Below are positions 26,529-41,819 of a stretch of DNA of 64,000 bases, piece after piece. The notes under the pieces were generated by a model, which was given only the letters and a program-made list of their open reading frames with translations, did not search any database and was not told where the DNA came from. This stretch comes from Delftia tsuruhatensis (GTDB lineage: Bacteria > Pseudomonadota > Gammaproteobacteria > Burkholderiales > Burkholderiaceae_C): assembly GCF_903815225.1 (NCBI RefSeq), contig NZ_LR813084.1, positions 1,158,501 to 1,222,500 on the forward strand. The letters run 5' to 3'. The number at the start of each line of letters is the position of its first letter. Positions within the stretch are counted from its first letter, which is position 1. A program made the position numbers and the translations under genes.

Positions 26529-26569
26529 ATTCTCCAAGTCCCAGGCCTGTGCTCTGGCGTACAGCGCTT

Positions 26570-26688
26570 GAGACCGGCACGGCCCAAGATCAGGGGCGCC
26601 GAGCAAGAGCCGCCTCGCGGCGAGGGCGCCGTCCCCCTCAGGGGGCGCCGTGCAACGGGAAGCCGCGTAGCGGCTCAGGGGGAGGCCG
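26570..26688 (-). repeat. Interspersed GC-rich intergenic repeat, copy A
   Basis: A non-coding stretch made of short inverted repeats (for example GGCGCC...GGCGCC and AGCCGCGTAGCGGCT). Read on the minus strand it starts CCCCCTGAGCCGCT, then CGCG.CTTCCC, and later has CTTGCTCGG and TTGGGCCGTGCCGGT. The same blocks occur in the same order at 44133-44272 on the plus strand. It lies just after the Bug gene stop. Confidence 0.7.
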
Positions 26689-26689
26689 G

Positions 26690-27697
26690 TTATACCTGCG
26701 CGCCGGAGTCTTTTACAACCTTGCTCCACTTGGCCGATTCGGCCTTGATGTAGGCGAGGAATTCGGCCGGCGTATCGATCACGACATCGCCACCCTGGTC
26801 GTTGATCTTCTTGACCACGGCCGGGTCCTTGAGCACCTTGGCGATGGCCGTGTACAGGCGCTGCTGCACGGCGGCGGGCGTCTTGGCCTGGGTCCACAGG
26901 CCGAACCACGAGGTGGCCTCGTAGCCGGGTACGCCGGATTCGGCCACGGTGGGCACATCGGGCAGCTCGGGCGAGCGCTTGGCCGTGGTCACGGCGATGG
27001 GGCGCAGCTTGCCCGAGCGCACATGCTGGATGGCCGAAGGCATGTTGTCGAACATGATGGCGATCTGGTTGCCCAGCAGGTCGGTGATGGCCGGGGCGCT
27101 GCCCTTGTAGGGCACGTGCACCATGTCCAGACCCGTCATGGAGCGGAACAGCTCGCCCGACAGGTGGATGGAACTGCCGCTGCCCGAGGAGCCGTAGTTC
27201 AGCTTGCCGGGGTTGGCGCGCGCGTAGGCGATCATTTCCTTGACGGTCTTGAACGGCTGGCTGGGGTGGGCCACCAGCAGGTTGGGCACGTTGGCCACGC
27301 GCGTCAGGGGCGAGAAGTCCTTGATGGGGTCGAAGCCGGGCTTGGCGTAGAGCGCGGCATTGATGGCATGCGTGCCCACCGTGCCCATGAACAGCGTGTA
27401 GCCGTCGGCCGGGGCACGTGCGGCGGCCACGGCGCCGATGTTGCCGCCCGCGCCGGGCTTGTTGTCCACGATCACGGTCTGGCCCAGCTCCTGCTGCAGC
27501 GCCTGGGCGACGATGCGCGCCAGGATGTCGGTGGTGCCGCCAGCGGCGAAGGGCACGAGGATGGTGATGGGCTTGCTGGGGAACTGGTCCTGGGCCAGGG
27601 CGACCGTGCCTGACAGGCTGGCGGCTGCGGCCAGCGAGGCGGCGGCCAGGGCTTTCAGGCTGCGGCGGCGGGTGAAACGGGGGGTTGGATCGGACAT
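26690..27697 (-). CDS. Bug-family tripartite tricarboxylate transporter substrate-binding protein
   Basis: Periplasmic binding protein of 335 residues. The N-terminus has an Arg-rich, twin-arginine-like signal (TRRRSLKALAAA) with cleavage about ALA-Q. The mature part starts with FPSKPITILVPFAAGGTTDILAR, the Bug signature. VDNKPGAGGNIGAVAAARAP and GTVGTHAINAALY are typical loops. Ligands of such proteins are usually small carboxylates. No TctA/TctB membrane partners are nearby, as is common for the many orphan Bug genes of Burkholderiales. Downstream of pcaIJF-SDR, it may bind an aromatic or dicarboxylic substrate of that pathway. Confidence 0.92.
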   Translation of the reverse strand: MSDPTPRFTRRRSLKALAAASLAAAASLSGTVALAQDQFPSKPITILVPFAAGGTTDILARIVAQALQQELGQTVIVDNKPGAGGNIGAVAAARAPADGYTLFMGTVGTHAINAALYAKPGFDPIKDFSPLTRVANVPNLLVAHPSQPFKTVKEMIAYARANPGKLNYGSSGSGSSIHLSGELFRSMTGLDMVHVPYKGSAPAITDLLGNQIAIMFDNMPSAIQHVRSGKLRPIAVTTAKRSPELPDVPTVAESGVPGYEATSWFGLWTQAKTPAAVQQRLYTAIAKVLKDPAVVKKINDQGGDVVIDTPAEFLAYIKAESAKWSKVVKDSGAQV

Positions 27698-27847
27698 CGA
27701 GAGGTCTCCTGGTTCGGCAATAAGGTGGAAGGCCGGGCGCCACGCACGGCGGGTCCGGCCAGGGCAAGGCCCTGTGTGGCGCCCGCCGGTGCGGCGGGCG
27801 CTTCCAGTGGTTCTTCTTGGAGGTGTGGTGCCTTGACGGGCAGTTGG

Positions 27848-28588
27848 TCAGACGGGCGCGACGCCCAGCGTGGTGCCGCCGCAGACGTAGAGCACCTGTC
27901 CTGTGACGAAGCCGTTGTCGGGCGACAGGAAGAACAGCGCCGCGCGGGCTACGTCTTCAGGCGTGCCCATGCGGCCCACGGCGATGCTGCTCAGGATGCG
28001 CTGGGTCTGCGGTGCGCCCTCGGGGTTGCTTTGGGTGAACAGCTCGGTGGCGATGGGGCCGGGGCCCAGGGCGTTGACCGTGATGCGGTCGCGGCCCAGC
28101 TCCATCGCCAGGGTGCGCGTCAGGCCGATCAGGCCGGCCTTGGTCGCCGAGTAGACGATGCGGTCGGGCTTGCCCAGCGCGGCGCGCGAGGACATGTTCA
28201 CGATGCGCCCCTCGCCGCAGGCGCGCAGCGTGGGCAGGAAGGCCTGCACCAGCAGCATGGGCGCGCGCAGGTGCAGTCCCACCACGTCGTCCAGTTGTGC
28301 ACTGGTGGCGTTGTCTATGGTGCCTGGGCGCGTGGCGCCCGCGTTGTTGACCAGGGCCACCACGTTGTGCGCGGCGGCAATGCGGGCCGCGGCGTCTGCG
28401 GTGGCCTGCTCGCTGGTCAGGTCGGCCTGGTAGCTCACCAGCAGCGGATGGCTCCAGTCAGGCAGCACGTAGTCGAGGTTGACCACGGCGCGGCCCTGGG
28501 CCAGCAGGGCCTCGGCGATGGCGCGGCCGATGCCGTTGCTGGCGCCGCTGACCACGGTGACGGGTGTCTTGTTGTCCACGGTGCTCAT
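27848..28588 (-). CDS. SDR-family oxidoreductase
   Basis: Classical short-chain dehydrogenase/reductase of 246 residues. The cofactor motif is VSGASNGIGRAIAE, the NNAG motif appears as LVNNAGATR, the catalytic Ser is in VNMSSRAALG, and YSATK holds the catalytic Tyr and Lys. A C-terminal GGTTLGVAPV is usual. It sits eight bases after pcaF in the same direction, so it is cotranscribed with the 3-oxoadipate genes. The substrate is unknown; a hydroxy/keto acyl-CoA or an aromatic-derived alcohol is plausible. Confidence 0.88.
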   Translation of the reverse strand: MSTVDNKTPVTVVSGASNGIGRAIAEALLAQGRAVVNLDYVLPDWSHPLLVSYQADLTSEQATADAAARIAAAHNVVALVNNAGATRPGTIDNATSAQLDDVVGLHLRAPMLLVQAFLPTLRACGEGRIVNMSSRAALGKPDRIVYSATKAGLIGLTRTLAMELGRDRITVNALGPGPIATELFTQSNPEGAPQTQRILSSIAVGRMGTPEDVARAALFFLSPDNGFVTGQVLYVCGGTTLGVAPV

Positions 28589-28595
28589 CGCAGTC

Positions 28596-29807
<1,212 letters not shown>

Positions 29808-29877
29808 GGTGTCTCCTGAGGAAATGATTAGGGATGCAAAGGCGCGCCGCAGCGCGCCCGTGCGGTCTTCGAAGGGA

Positions 29878-30564
29878 TCAGGCCGTGGCGGCCGGCGCGA
29901 TGGGCAGGCCCACGATGGACTGCAGCTCGGCGTGCGAGAGGCCGGGCACGGTATCGATCAGGCGCAGGCCCTCGGGCGTGCATTCCAGCGTGCACAGGTC
30001 GGTATAGATGCGCTTGACGCAGGACAGGCCCGTGAGCGGGTAGCTGCAGGCCTGCACGACCTTGCACTCGCCGGTCTTGGTCAGCAGGTCCATCATCACC
30101 CAGGTCTGGCGCGCACCGACGGCCAGATCCATGGCACCGCCCACGGCGGGAATGGCACCGGCCTCGCCCGTGCTCCAGTTGGCCAGGTCGCCCGTGGCCG
30201 AGACCTGGAAGGCGCCCAGCACGCAGATGTCCAGGTGACCGCCGCGCATCATGGCGAAGCTGTCGGCATGGTGGAAATAGCAGCCGCCCGGCAGCAGGGT
30301 GACGGGCTGCTTGCCGGCATTGGTCAGGTCATAGTCTTCCTGGCCTTCGGCCGGCGCCGGGCCCATGCCCAGGATGCCGTTCTCGCTTTGCAGTATGACC
30401 TCGCGGCCGGCCGGGATGTGGTTGGCGACCTGGGTGGGCATGCCGATGCCCAGGTTGACATAGGCGCCGTCGAAGATGTCTTCGGCCACGCGGCGGGCCA
30501 GCTCTTGCTTGCTGCGTTTCTGGTAGCTGCTCATGCTCTTGCTTTCGGCGGTGGGGGCGCTCAT
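29878..30564 (-). CDS. pcaJ: 3-oxoadipate CoA-transferase subunit B
   Basis: Beta subunit (228 residues) of the succinyl-CoA:3-oxoadipate CoA-transferase. The catalytic Glu is in QSENGILGMGP (about residue 62). NLGIGMPTQVANHIP and GAMDLAVGARQTWVMM are family signatures. The start overlaps the pcaI stop by four bases (ATGA). An internal Met at SMSSYQKRS is an alternative start. Confidence 0.92.
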   Translation of the reverse strand: MSAPTAESKSMSSYQKRSKQELARRVAEDIFDGAYVNLGIGMPTQVANHIPAGREVILQSENGILGMGPAPAEGQEDYDLTNAGKQPVTLLPGGCYFHHADSFAMMRGGHLDICVLGAFQVSATGDLANWSTGEAGAIPAVGGAMDLAVGARQTWVMMDLLTKTGECKVVQACSYPLTGLSCVKRIYTDLCTLECTPEGLRLIDTVPGLSHAELQSIVGLPIAPAATA

Positions 30565-31262
30565 GCGGTTTTCCTGAAGCCGCCGGCCTGGGTGGCCACG
30601 CGGTCGATCTTCACGATCTGGCTCACGTAGATGCCGGGCGTGACCACGGCCTCGGGGTCCAGTGCGCCCAGCTCGACGATCTCGTGCACGGTGGCGATGG
30701 TGTGCTTGGCTGCCGTGGCCATCACGGGGCCGAAGTTGCGTGCCGACATGCGGTAGGTCAGGTTGCCCCAGCGGTCGCCCTTCTCGGCCTTGACCAGCGC
30801 CACGTCGCCGTGGATGGGGTACTCCAGCACATAGTGCTTGCCGTTGATCTCGCGCGTTTCCTTGCCGTTGGCCAGCTCCGTGCCATAGGCCGTGGGGCAG
30901 AAGAAGCCGCCGATGCCGGCGCCGGCGGCACGCAGGCGCTCGGCCAGGTTGCCCTGGGGCACGAGTTCCAGCTCGATCTTGCCGCTGCGGTACAGGTCGT
31001 CGAACACCCAGCTATCCACCTGGCGGGGGAAGCTGCAGATGATCTTGCGCACCTGGCCGCTCTTGAGCAGGGCTGCCAGGCCCTGGTCGCCGTTGCCCGC
31101 GTTGTTGTTGACCACGGTCAGCTCGCGCGCGCCCTGGGCGATCAGGCCGTCGATGAGTTCGGTGGGATTGCCCGAGGTGCCGAAGCCCCCGATGAGAACG
31201 GTGGAGCCGTCCTGGACGCCCGACAACGCCTCGGCGATGGTGTCGGTGATTTTGTTGATCAC
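30561..31262 (-). CDS. pcaI: 3-oxoadipate CoA-transferase subunit A
   Basis: Alpha subunit (233 residues) of the 3-oxoadipate CoA-transferase, which loads CoA from succinyl-CoA onto 3-oxoadipate. It starts at a GTG (31262) with GGAG eight bases upstream and opens MINKITDTIAEALSG. The glycine loop VLIGGFGTSGNPTELI and the VVNNNAGNGDQGLAALL segment are diagnostic. A long in-frame extension upstream belongs to the opposite regulator gene. First gene of pcaI-J-F-SDR. Confidence 0.93.
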   Translation of the reverse strand: MINKITDTIAEALSGVQDGSTVLIGGFGTSGNPTELIDGLIAQGARELTVVNNNAGNGDQGLAALLKSGQVRKIICSFPRQVDSWVFDDLYRSGKIELELVPQGNLAERLRAAGAGIGGFFCPTAYGTELANGKETREINGKHYVLEYPIHGDVALVKAEKGDRWGNLTYRMSARNFGPVMATAAKHTIATVHEIVELGALDPEAVVTPGIYVSQIVKIDRVATQAGGFRKTA

Positions 31263-31306
31263 TGGCTGTCTCCTACATGCGCAGGCTGTGGGCCTTGCGC
31301 TAAAAT

Positions 31307-31329
31307 GTTCGCATATAGAACAAAAGTTC
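31307..31329. promoter_or_regulatory. Candidate PcaR/IclR operator between pcaI and the regulator gene
   Basis: Inverted repeats built from GTTC and GAAC: GTTC (31307-31310), GAAC (31318-31321) and GTTC again (31326-31329). This gives GTTC-N7-GAAC and, overlapping it, GAAC-N4-GTTC. IclR-family regulators such as PcaR bind sites of about 15 bp of this kind. It lies in the 87-base divergent gap and could control both directions. Confidence 0.6.
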
Positions 31330-31349
31330 GTAGAAAGAATTATAGGGCC

Positions 31350-32189
31350 ATGGAAAAAAATGCCGCTTCCGTAATTTCCACAGGTGGGGCTGAAGAAGAG
31401 GGCGGGGCACCGCGCCCCGGGGACAGCTACGTGCAGTCCTTCGCGCGCGGCCTGGGAGTGATCCGCTCGTTCAGCGCCGAGGCGCCTGCGCAGACGCTCA
31501 GCGAGGTCGCGGCGCGCACAGGGCTGACGCGCGCCGGTGCGCGGCGCATCCTGCTGACGCTGCAGACGCTGGGCTACGTGAAGAGCGACGGCAAGCTGTT
31601 CCAGCTCACGCCGCGCATCATGGAACTGGGCTTTGCCTATCTGAGTTCCACCCCGCTCTGGAACCTGGCCGAGCCCGTGATGGAGCGTCTGGTCGATGAG
31701 GTCAAGGAGTCCTGCTCGGCCGCCGTGCTCGATGGCGGCGACATCGTCTACGTGCTGCGTGTGCACACCCACAAGATCATGAGTACGAACCTGAGCGTGG
31801 GTTCGCGCCTGCCGGCCTGCTGGACCTCGATGGGCCGCGTGCTGCTGGCTGGTGAGAGCGACGAATCCCTGCATGCCCTGCTGGCCGCGCGTGATCGCCA
31901 GCAGTTCACGGCCCTGACCGAGCAGGACGATGCGCGGCTGCTGGAGCGCATCCTGCAGGTGCGCGCCCAGGGCTGGGCGCTGGTGGACCAGGAACTGGCC
32001 GAGGGGCTGATCTCGATCGCCGCGCCCGTGAAGAACGCGGCCGGGCGCACGGTGGCCGCCCTCAACATCAGCGGCCAGGCCAACCGCAACAGCGCCGAGA
32101 TGATGCGCGAGCAGCTGCTGCCCCGTTTGCTGGCGGCCACGCAGACGGTCAGCCAGTTGCTCAGGGCCTCGTCGCGCCTGTCGCTCTGA
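31350..32189 (+). CDS. pcaR: IclR-family transcriptional regulator (PcaR/PcaU-like)
   Basis: A 279-residue regulator with an N-terminal winged helix (SYVQSFARGLGVIRSFS through LTRAGARRILLTLQTLGYV, about residues 28-90) and a C-terminal IclR effector domain (from RIMELGFAYLSS, with SMGRVLLAG and GLISIAAPV). The PcaR/PcaU/PobR subgroup is the best fit because it diverges from pcaIJF; the ligand would be 3-oxoadipate or protocatechuate. The ATG at 31350 follows an AT-rich leader; upstream in-frame codons overlap pcaI and are rejected. Confidence 0.85.
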   Translation: MEKNAASVISTGGAEEEGGAPRPGDSYVQSFARGLGVIRSFSAEAPAQTLSEVAARTGLTRAGARRILLTLQTLGYVKSDGKLFQLTPRIMELGFAYLSSTPLWNLAEPVMERLVDEVKESCSAAVLDGGDIVYVLRVHTHKIMSTNLSVGSRLPACWTSMGRVLLAGESDESLHALLAARDRQQFTALTEQDDARLLERILQVRAQGWALVDQELAEGLISIAAPVKNAAGRTVAALNISGQANRNSAEMMREQLLPRLLAATQTVSQLLRASSRLSL

Positions 32190-32255
32190 GCGCGGCCGGG
32201 CAGGGCGTTCCATAATCCCTGCTTTCGTCGCACGCCCCCGGCACATTCCTGCACC

Positions 32256-32966
32256 ATGGCCCGCCTGCCCCGACTCACTCTCGCGGATCTGCCGCACCAC
32301 ATCATCCAGCGCGGCAACAACGGCGGGGACATCTTCGTCGATGCCCAGGACCGCGAGACCATGCTGGCCCTGATGCGGGAGATGGCGCACAGCTTCCAGC
32401 TGTCCGTGCATGCCTATGTGCTGCTGCCCAGCCAGTTCCATCTGCTGGCCACGCCGCGCAGCGACGAAGGCCTGCCCAAGTTCATGCAGGCCGTGGGCCG
32501 GCGCTACGTGCGCTACTTCAATGACCGCCACGGGCGCAGCGGCACGCTGTGGGAAGGCCGCTACCGGGGCACGGTGCTGCAGGCCAGCTGGATGCTGCCC
32601 AGCATGGTCTTCATCGATGGCGCCCCCGTGCGCGCCGGCCTGGTGCAACGCCCCGCCGACTGGCCCTGGTCCAGCTACGCGCACAACGCGGGCCTGGGCA
32701 ACGACGCGCTCATCCACCCGCATGCGGTGTTCTGGAGCCTGGGCAACACGCCGTTCGCACGCGATGCCGCCTATGTGGCAGCCGTCGAGGAAGGCCTGGG
32801 CGCCGAGGCCCTGGAACGCATTGCCGGCTCCGCGCTGCGTGGCTGGGCGCTGGGGGACGAGCAGTTCATTGCCGATTTACAACAGCGCACGGAACGCCGC
32901 GTCACCCGCCAGCGTGCCGGCAGACCCCCGGGTCGCGCAGGTGACGGCACCACAATAGTGCGTTAG
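32256..32966 (+). CDS. RayT-like (Y1) transposase with a degraded HUH motif
   Basis: A 236-residue protein of the IS200/REP-associated tyrosine transposase family. LPHHIIQRGNNGGDIFVDAQDR at the N-terminus, GRRYVRYFNDRHGRSGTLWEGRY with the catalytic Tyr (Y84/Y87), and DWPWSSYAHN are all family marks. The metal-binding HUH motif, normally NHVH, reads SQFH here (residues 59-62), so its first His is replaced by Gln60. A basic tail (ERRVTRQRAGRPPGR) is present. It is a solitary gene before gltB. It may be inactive as a transposase or domesticated. Confidence 0.85.
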   Translation: MARLPRLTLADLPHHIIQRGNNGGDIFVDAQDRETMLALMREMAHSFQLSVHAYVLLPSQFHLLATPRSDEGLPKFMQAVGRRYVRYFNDRHGRSGTLWEGRYRGTVLQASWMLPSMVFIDGAPVRAGLVQRPADWPWSSYAHNAGLGNDALIHPHAVFWSLGNTPFARDAAYVAAVEEGLGAEALERIAGSALRGWALGDEQFIADLQQRTERRVTRQRAGRPPGRAGDGTTIVR

Positions 32967-33022
32967 TACCTGCTGACGGACTGCAAGTCATTGATTTGAA
33001 TGGCTGGGTGCAGCGCAAAAAA

Positions 33023-33080
33023 ATGTGTCCCTAATTAATTTCCGATCTTTTTGTCTTGGAATTAATTGGAATCTGACCCT
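33023..33080. repeat. RayT-linked AT-rich inverted repeat
   Basis: An AT-rich island after the transposase gene, bounded by AATGTGTCCC (33023) and ATCTGACCCT (33071-33080). Inside it, AATTAATTTCC (33033-33043) pairs with GGAATTAATT (33058-33067). Such GTGTCCC / TCTGACCC flanks often accompany RayT genes in Proteobacteria, from general knowledge. A TATAAA at 33083-33088 beyond it may belong to the gltB promoter. Confidence 0.5.
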
Positions 33081-33154
33081 TATATAAATTTATTGCATGG
33101 GTTGATGCCTTGCCTTAATCTTGCATTCCCTGCGAAAAATTTGAGGATTCCGCC

Positions 33155-37885
<4,731 letters not shown>

Positions 37886-37955
37886 CAAGGAAGCGAAGGA
37901 TGCGGGCAGCGGCCCGCGTCCATCCCTGCACCCCACACATCAGGACAACGACATC

Positions 37956-39431
<1,476 letters not shown>

Positions 39432-39469
39432 GATGCCAGCCCCGCGAGGGGCTTGGCCATCGGCCAAAG

Positions 39470-39502
39470 AAAAAGCCCTTGGTGATGAACCAAGGGCTTT
39501 TT
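39470..39502. terminator. Bidirectional terminator between gltD and tatC
   Basis: A perfect 13-bp inverted repeat (39470-39482 and 39490-39502) with a 7-base loop. The arms end in AAAAA/TTTTT, so both convergent transcripts can terminate here. Confidence 0.92.
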
Positions 39503-39521
39503 GCTTTTCGTGCTGCGGGGA

Positions 39522-40346
39522 CTATTGCGCGGGCTTGTCGTCTGCCGGCTTGTCCACTGCAGTGCCGGGTTCGGCTTCTTCTTCCGGAGCCTTGGACACG
39601 CGGCTGAACCAGCCGGCACCCAGGATGCCGATCTCGTAAAGAATGCACATGGGCACGGCCAGGGCCAGCTGGGAGATCACGTCGGGCGGAGTGACCACGG
39701 CGGCGATGACGAAGGCCACGACGATGAAGTAGCCGCGGAAGGACTTGAGCTTGTCGATCTCCACCATGCCGAAGCGCACCAGCAGCATGACCACGATGGG
39801 CACCTGGAAGGCCAGGCCGAAGGCCAGGTACAGCGACAGGATGGCCTCCACGTAGGAGGCGATGTCCGGCGTGGCCGCCACGCTGTCCGGCGTGAAGCCC
39901 TGGATGAAGGCGAACATCTTGTCGAGCACGAAGAACTGCACGAAGGCGATGCCCACGTAGGCCAGCAGGCTGCCGAAGATGATCAGCGGCAGCGCGAAAC
40001 GCTTTTCGTGGCTGTACAGGCCTGGCGCCACGAAGGCCCACATCTGGTACATGATCCAGGGCAGCACGGCCAGCACGCCGACCATCATCAGCACCTTCAG
40101 CGGCACGAAGAAGGGCGTGAACACGCCGACCGCGATGAGCTTGGCGTCGGGCGGCATGTGCGCCTTGATGGGGTGGGCGATGAAGTCGATCAGCCCGTTG
40201 GGCCCGGGCCAGAAGGCCAGCACGGCGACGGCAAGGGCGATGCCGTAGATGCAGTAGAGCAGGCGGTCGCGCAGCTCCATCAGGTGCTGCACGAAGGGCT
40301 GCTCGGTGCCGGCCAGCTCGTCTTCTTTAGGTGGAATGTCGGACAT
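39522..40346 (-). CDS. tatC: Sec-independent protein translocase TatC
   Basis: Core receptor of the twin-arginine translocase, 274 residues with six membrane helices. With TatB it binds RR signal peptides, such as that of MsrP in this window. [15 protein letters not shown] at the N-terminus, the [13 protein letters not shown] loop and [17 protein letters not shown] in the last helices are diagnostic. I chose the ATG of [10 protein letters not shown]; the longer frame has no support. The C-terminal tail is Glu/Asp-rich. Confidence 0.96.
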   Translation of the reverse strand: MSDIPPKEDELAGTEQPFVQHLMELRDRLLYCIYGIALAVAVLAFWPGPNGLIDFIAHPIKAHMPPDAKLIAVGVFTPFFVPLKVLMMVGVLAVLPWIMYQMWAFVAPGLYSHEKRFALPLIIFGSLLAYVGIAFVQFFVLDKMFAFIQGFTPDSVAATPDIASYVEAILSLYLAFGLAFQVPIVVMLLVRFGMVEIDKLKSFRGYFIVVAFVIAAVVTPPDVISQLALAVPMCILYEIGILGAGWFSRVSKAPEEEAEPGTAVDKPADDKPAQ

Positions 40347-40493
40347 GGTGCGAAACCGGGGCAGGGCAGGAAAGTGCCCGTGGACAGGAGGTGGAAAGCA
40401 CAAAGCCCGACGGATCGGGCAGGTGTCGGCAGCAAGGGGCGCCTCGGTGGCAAAGGCCGGGCATGCCTCTGGGCCCGCGGCGCGCCAGCATGC

Positions 40494-40982
40494 TCAGCGG
40501 AATTTCTGGGGCCGAAAGCGCGCGACCCGCGCGGCGCCTGACTGCGCCTTGGTGCGCACGCCGGAGCGGGCCTTGTACCACTGCGGCACGGCGGCGCGCT
40601 TGAGGCGCCAGTTCTTGCGCGGATGGCTGTAGCTCGGCGCCACGGCGCTGTGCGTATCGCTGCCGGCGTCGTAGGAGGAGGACTCGTACGCAGACGCCAG
40701 CGAGGCCGTGGTTTCGTTCCAGTCCTTCTCGAACGAGGCGGCCGAGGTATGGATGGACTGCTCGACGTCACGCGCCGCGCTTTCCACGCCATCCTTCATC
40801 TTGCGCAGCTCATCGAGCTCCATGGAACGGTTGACTTCGGCCTTCACGTCGGCCACGTAGCGCTGGGCCTTGCCCAGCAGGGTGCCGACGGTGCGCGCCA
40901 CGCGCGGCAGCTTCTCGGGGCCGATGACCACCAGGGCCACGGCGCCGATCAGCGCCATCTTGGACAGGCCAATATCGATCAT
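40494..40982 (-). CDS. tatB: Sec-independent protein translocase TatB
   Basis: A 162-residue single-span membrane protein that forms the Tat receptor with TatC. It starts [21 protein letters not shown], continues with [12 protein letters not shown], the TatB hinge, and an amphipathic helix. The long basic C-terminal tail is not conserved. A 147-base gap separates it from tatC, unusually large for this operon, with no supportable gene in it. Confidence 0.93.
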   Translation of the reverse strand: MIDIGLSKMALIGAVALVVIGPEKLPRVARTVGTLLGKAQRYVADVKAEVNRSMELDELRKMKDGVESAARDVEQSIHTSAASFEKDWNETTASLASAYESSSYDAGSDTHSAVAPSYSHPRKNWRLKRAAVPQWYKARSGVRTKAQSGAARVARFRPQKFR

Positions 40983-41003
40983 GAACGCAGGGCAGTCGAG
41001 CTA

Positions 41004-41243
41004 TCAGCTCTTTTGCTTGGCTTCGACGTCGATGGTGGTCTTGTCGGCGGTCGTCTGATTGGCGACCTGGCCGGGAGCGGCACCCGGCGTGCCTTCGGGC
41101 GTGGAGCCGTCCTTCATGCCGTCCTTGAAGCCCTTGACGGCGCCGCCCAGGTCGGAGCCGATGTTCTTCAGCTTCTTGGTGCCGAACACCAGAACCACGA
41201 TGGCCAGCACGATCAGCCAGTGCCAGATGGAAAACGAGCCCAT
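41004..41243 (-). CDS. tatA: Sec-independent protein translocase TatA
   Basis: A 79-residue pore-forming subunit of the Tat system. An N-terminal membrane helix ([18 protein letters not shown]) is followed by the conserved [19 protein letters not shown] amphipathic helix and a short charged tail. It precedes tatB by 21 bases. hisI-hisE-HIT-tatABC is a recurrent betaproteobacterial order. Confidence 0.95.
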   Translation of the reverse strand: MGSFSIWHWLIVLAIVVLVFGTKKLKNIGSDLGGAVKGFKDGMKDGSTPEGTPGAAPGQVANQTTADKTTIDVEAKQKS

Positions 41244-41425
41244 GAGAATCTCTCCTAAGAATTGCAGGTCATTTTAGACGCCGGGCCATGGCAGCCGTTC
41301 GCAAGGCCCCACAAAAGCCGTTCGGCCGGCGCGAGAAACAGGGACATCCTCAAGCAAGAGACGGGCCAGCCTGCGCCGGCTGCCGCCATCGTGCTCGGAA
41401 AGCCGCGTGGCCGCTCAAAGAGATG

Positions 41426-41788
41426 TCACCCCTTGAGCCAGGGGCGTGGTCCGCCCATGACATGCACATGCAGGTGGTGGACCTCCTGGCCGCCTTCGGT
41501 GCCGGTGTTGACCACCAGGCGAAAGCCGCCTTCGGGATACGGATTGCAGCCCTGCTCGGCGGCCAGGCGCGGTGCAAGGGCCATCAGCCGGCCCAGCAGC
41601 GGCGCGTCCTCGGCCCGGACCTGGGCCATGGAGGGGATGTGCTTCCTGGGCACGATCAGGAAATGGACCGGCGCGCCGGGATGGATGTCGTGGAAGGCGA
41701 AGACTTCATCGTCCTCATAGACCTTGCGGGAAGGAATCTCGCCTTTGATGATGCGGCAGAAAAGGCAATTCGGGTCGTGGTCGTGCAT
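41426..41788 (-). CDS. hinT: HIT-family nucleotide hydrolase (HinT-like)
   Basis: A 120-residue purine nucleoside phosphoramidase/adenylyl hydrolase. It shows CLFCRIIKGEIPSRKVYEDD near the N-terminus (zinc-binding C-x2-C), HFLIVPRKHI, and the catalytic histidine triad HHLHVHVMGG near the C-terminus. It lies between the patatin gene and tatA. Confidence 0.94.
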   Translation of the reverse strand: MHDHDPNCLFCRIIKGEIPSRKVYEDDEVFAFHDIHPGAPVHFLIVPRKHIPSMAQVRAEDAPLLGRLMALAPRLAAEQGCNPYPEGGFRLVVNTGTEGGQEVHHLHVHVMGGPRPWLKG

Positions 41789-41819
41789 GGCGCTCGGAAG
41801 ATCCTGGGTCGGTCGGGAA

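Noticed and set aside
27779-27801. GC-rich hairpin between the SDR and Bug genes as a terminator
   Set aside because: A perfect 9-bp stem exists but no T run follows on either strand, so it was not called.
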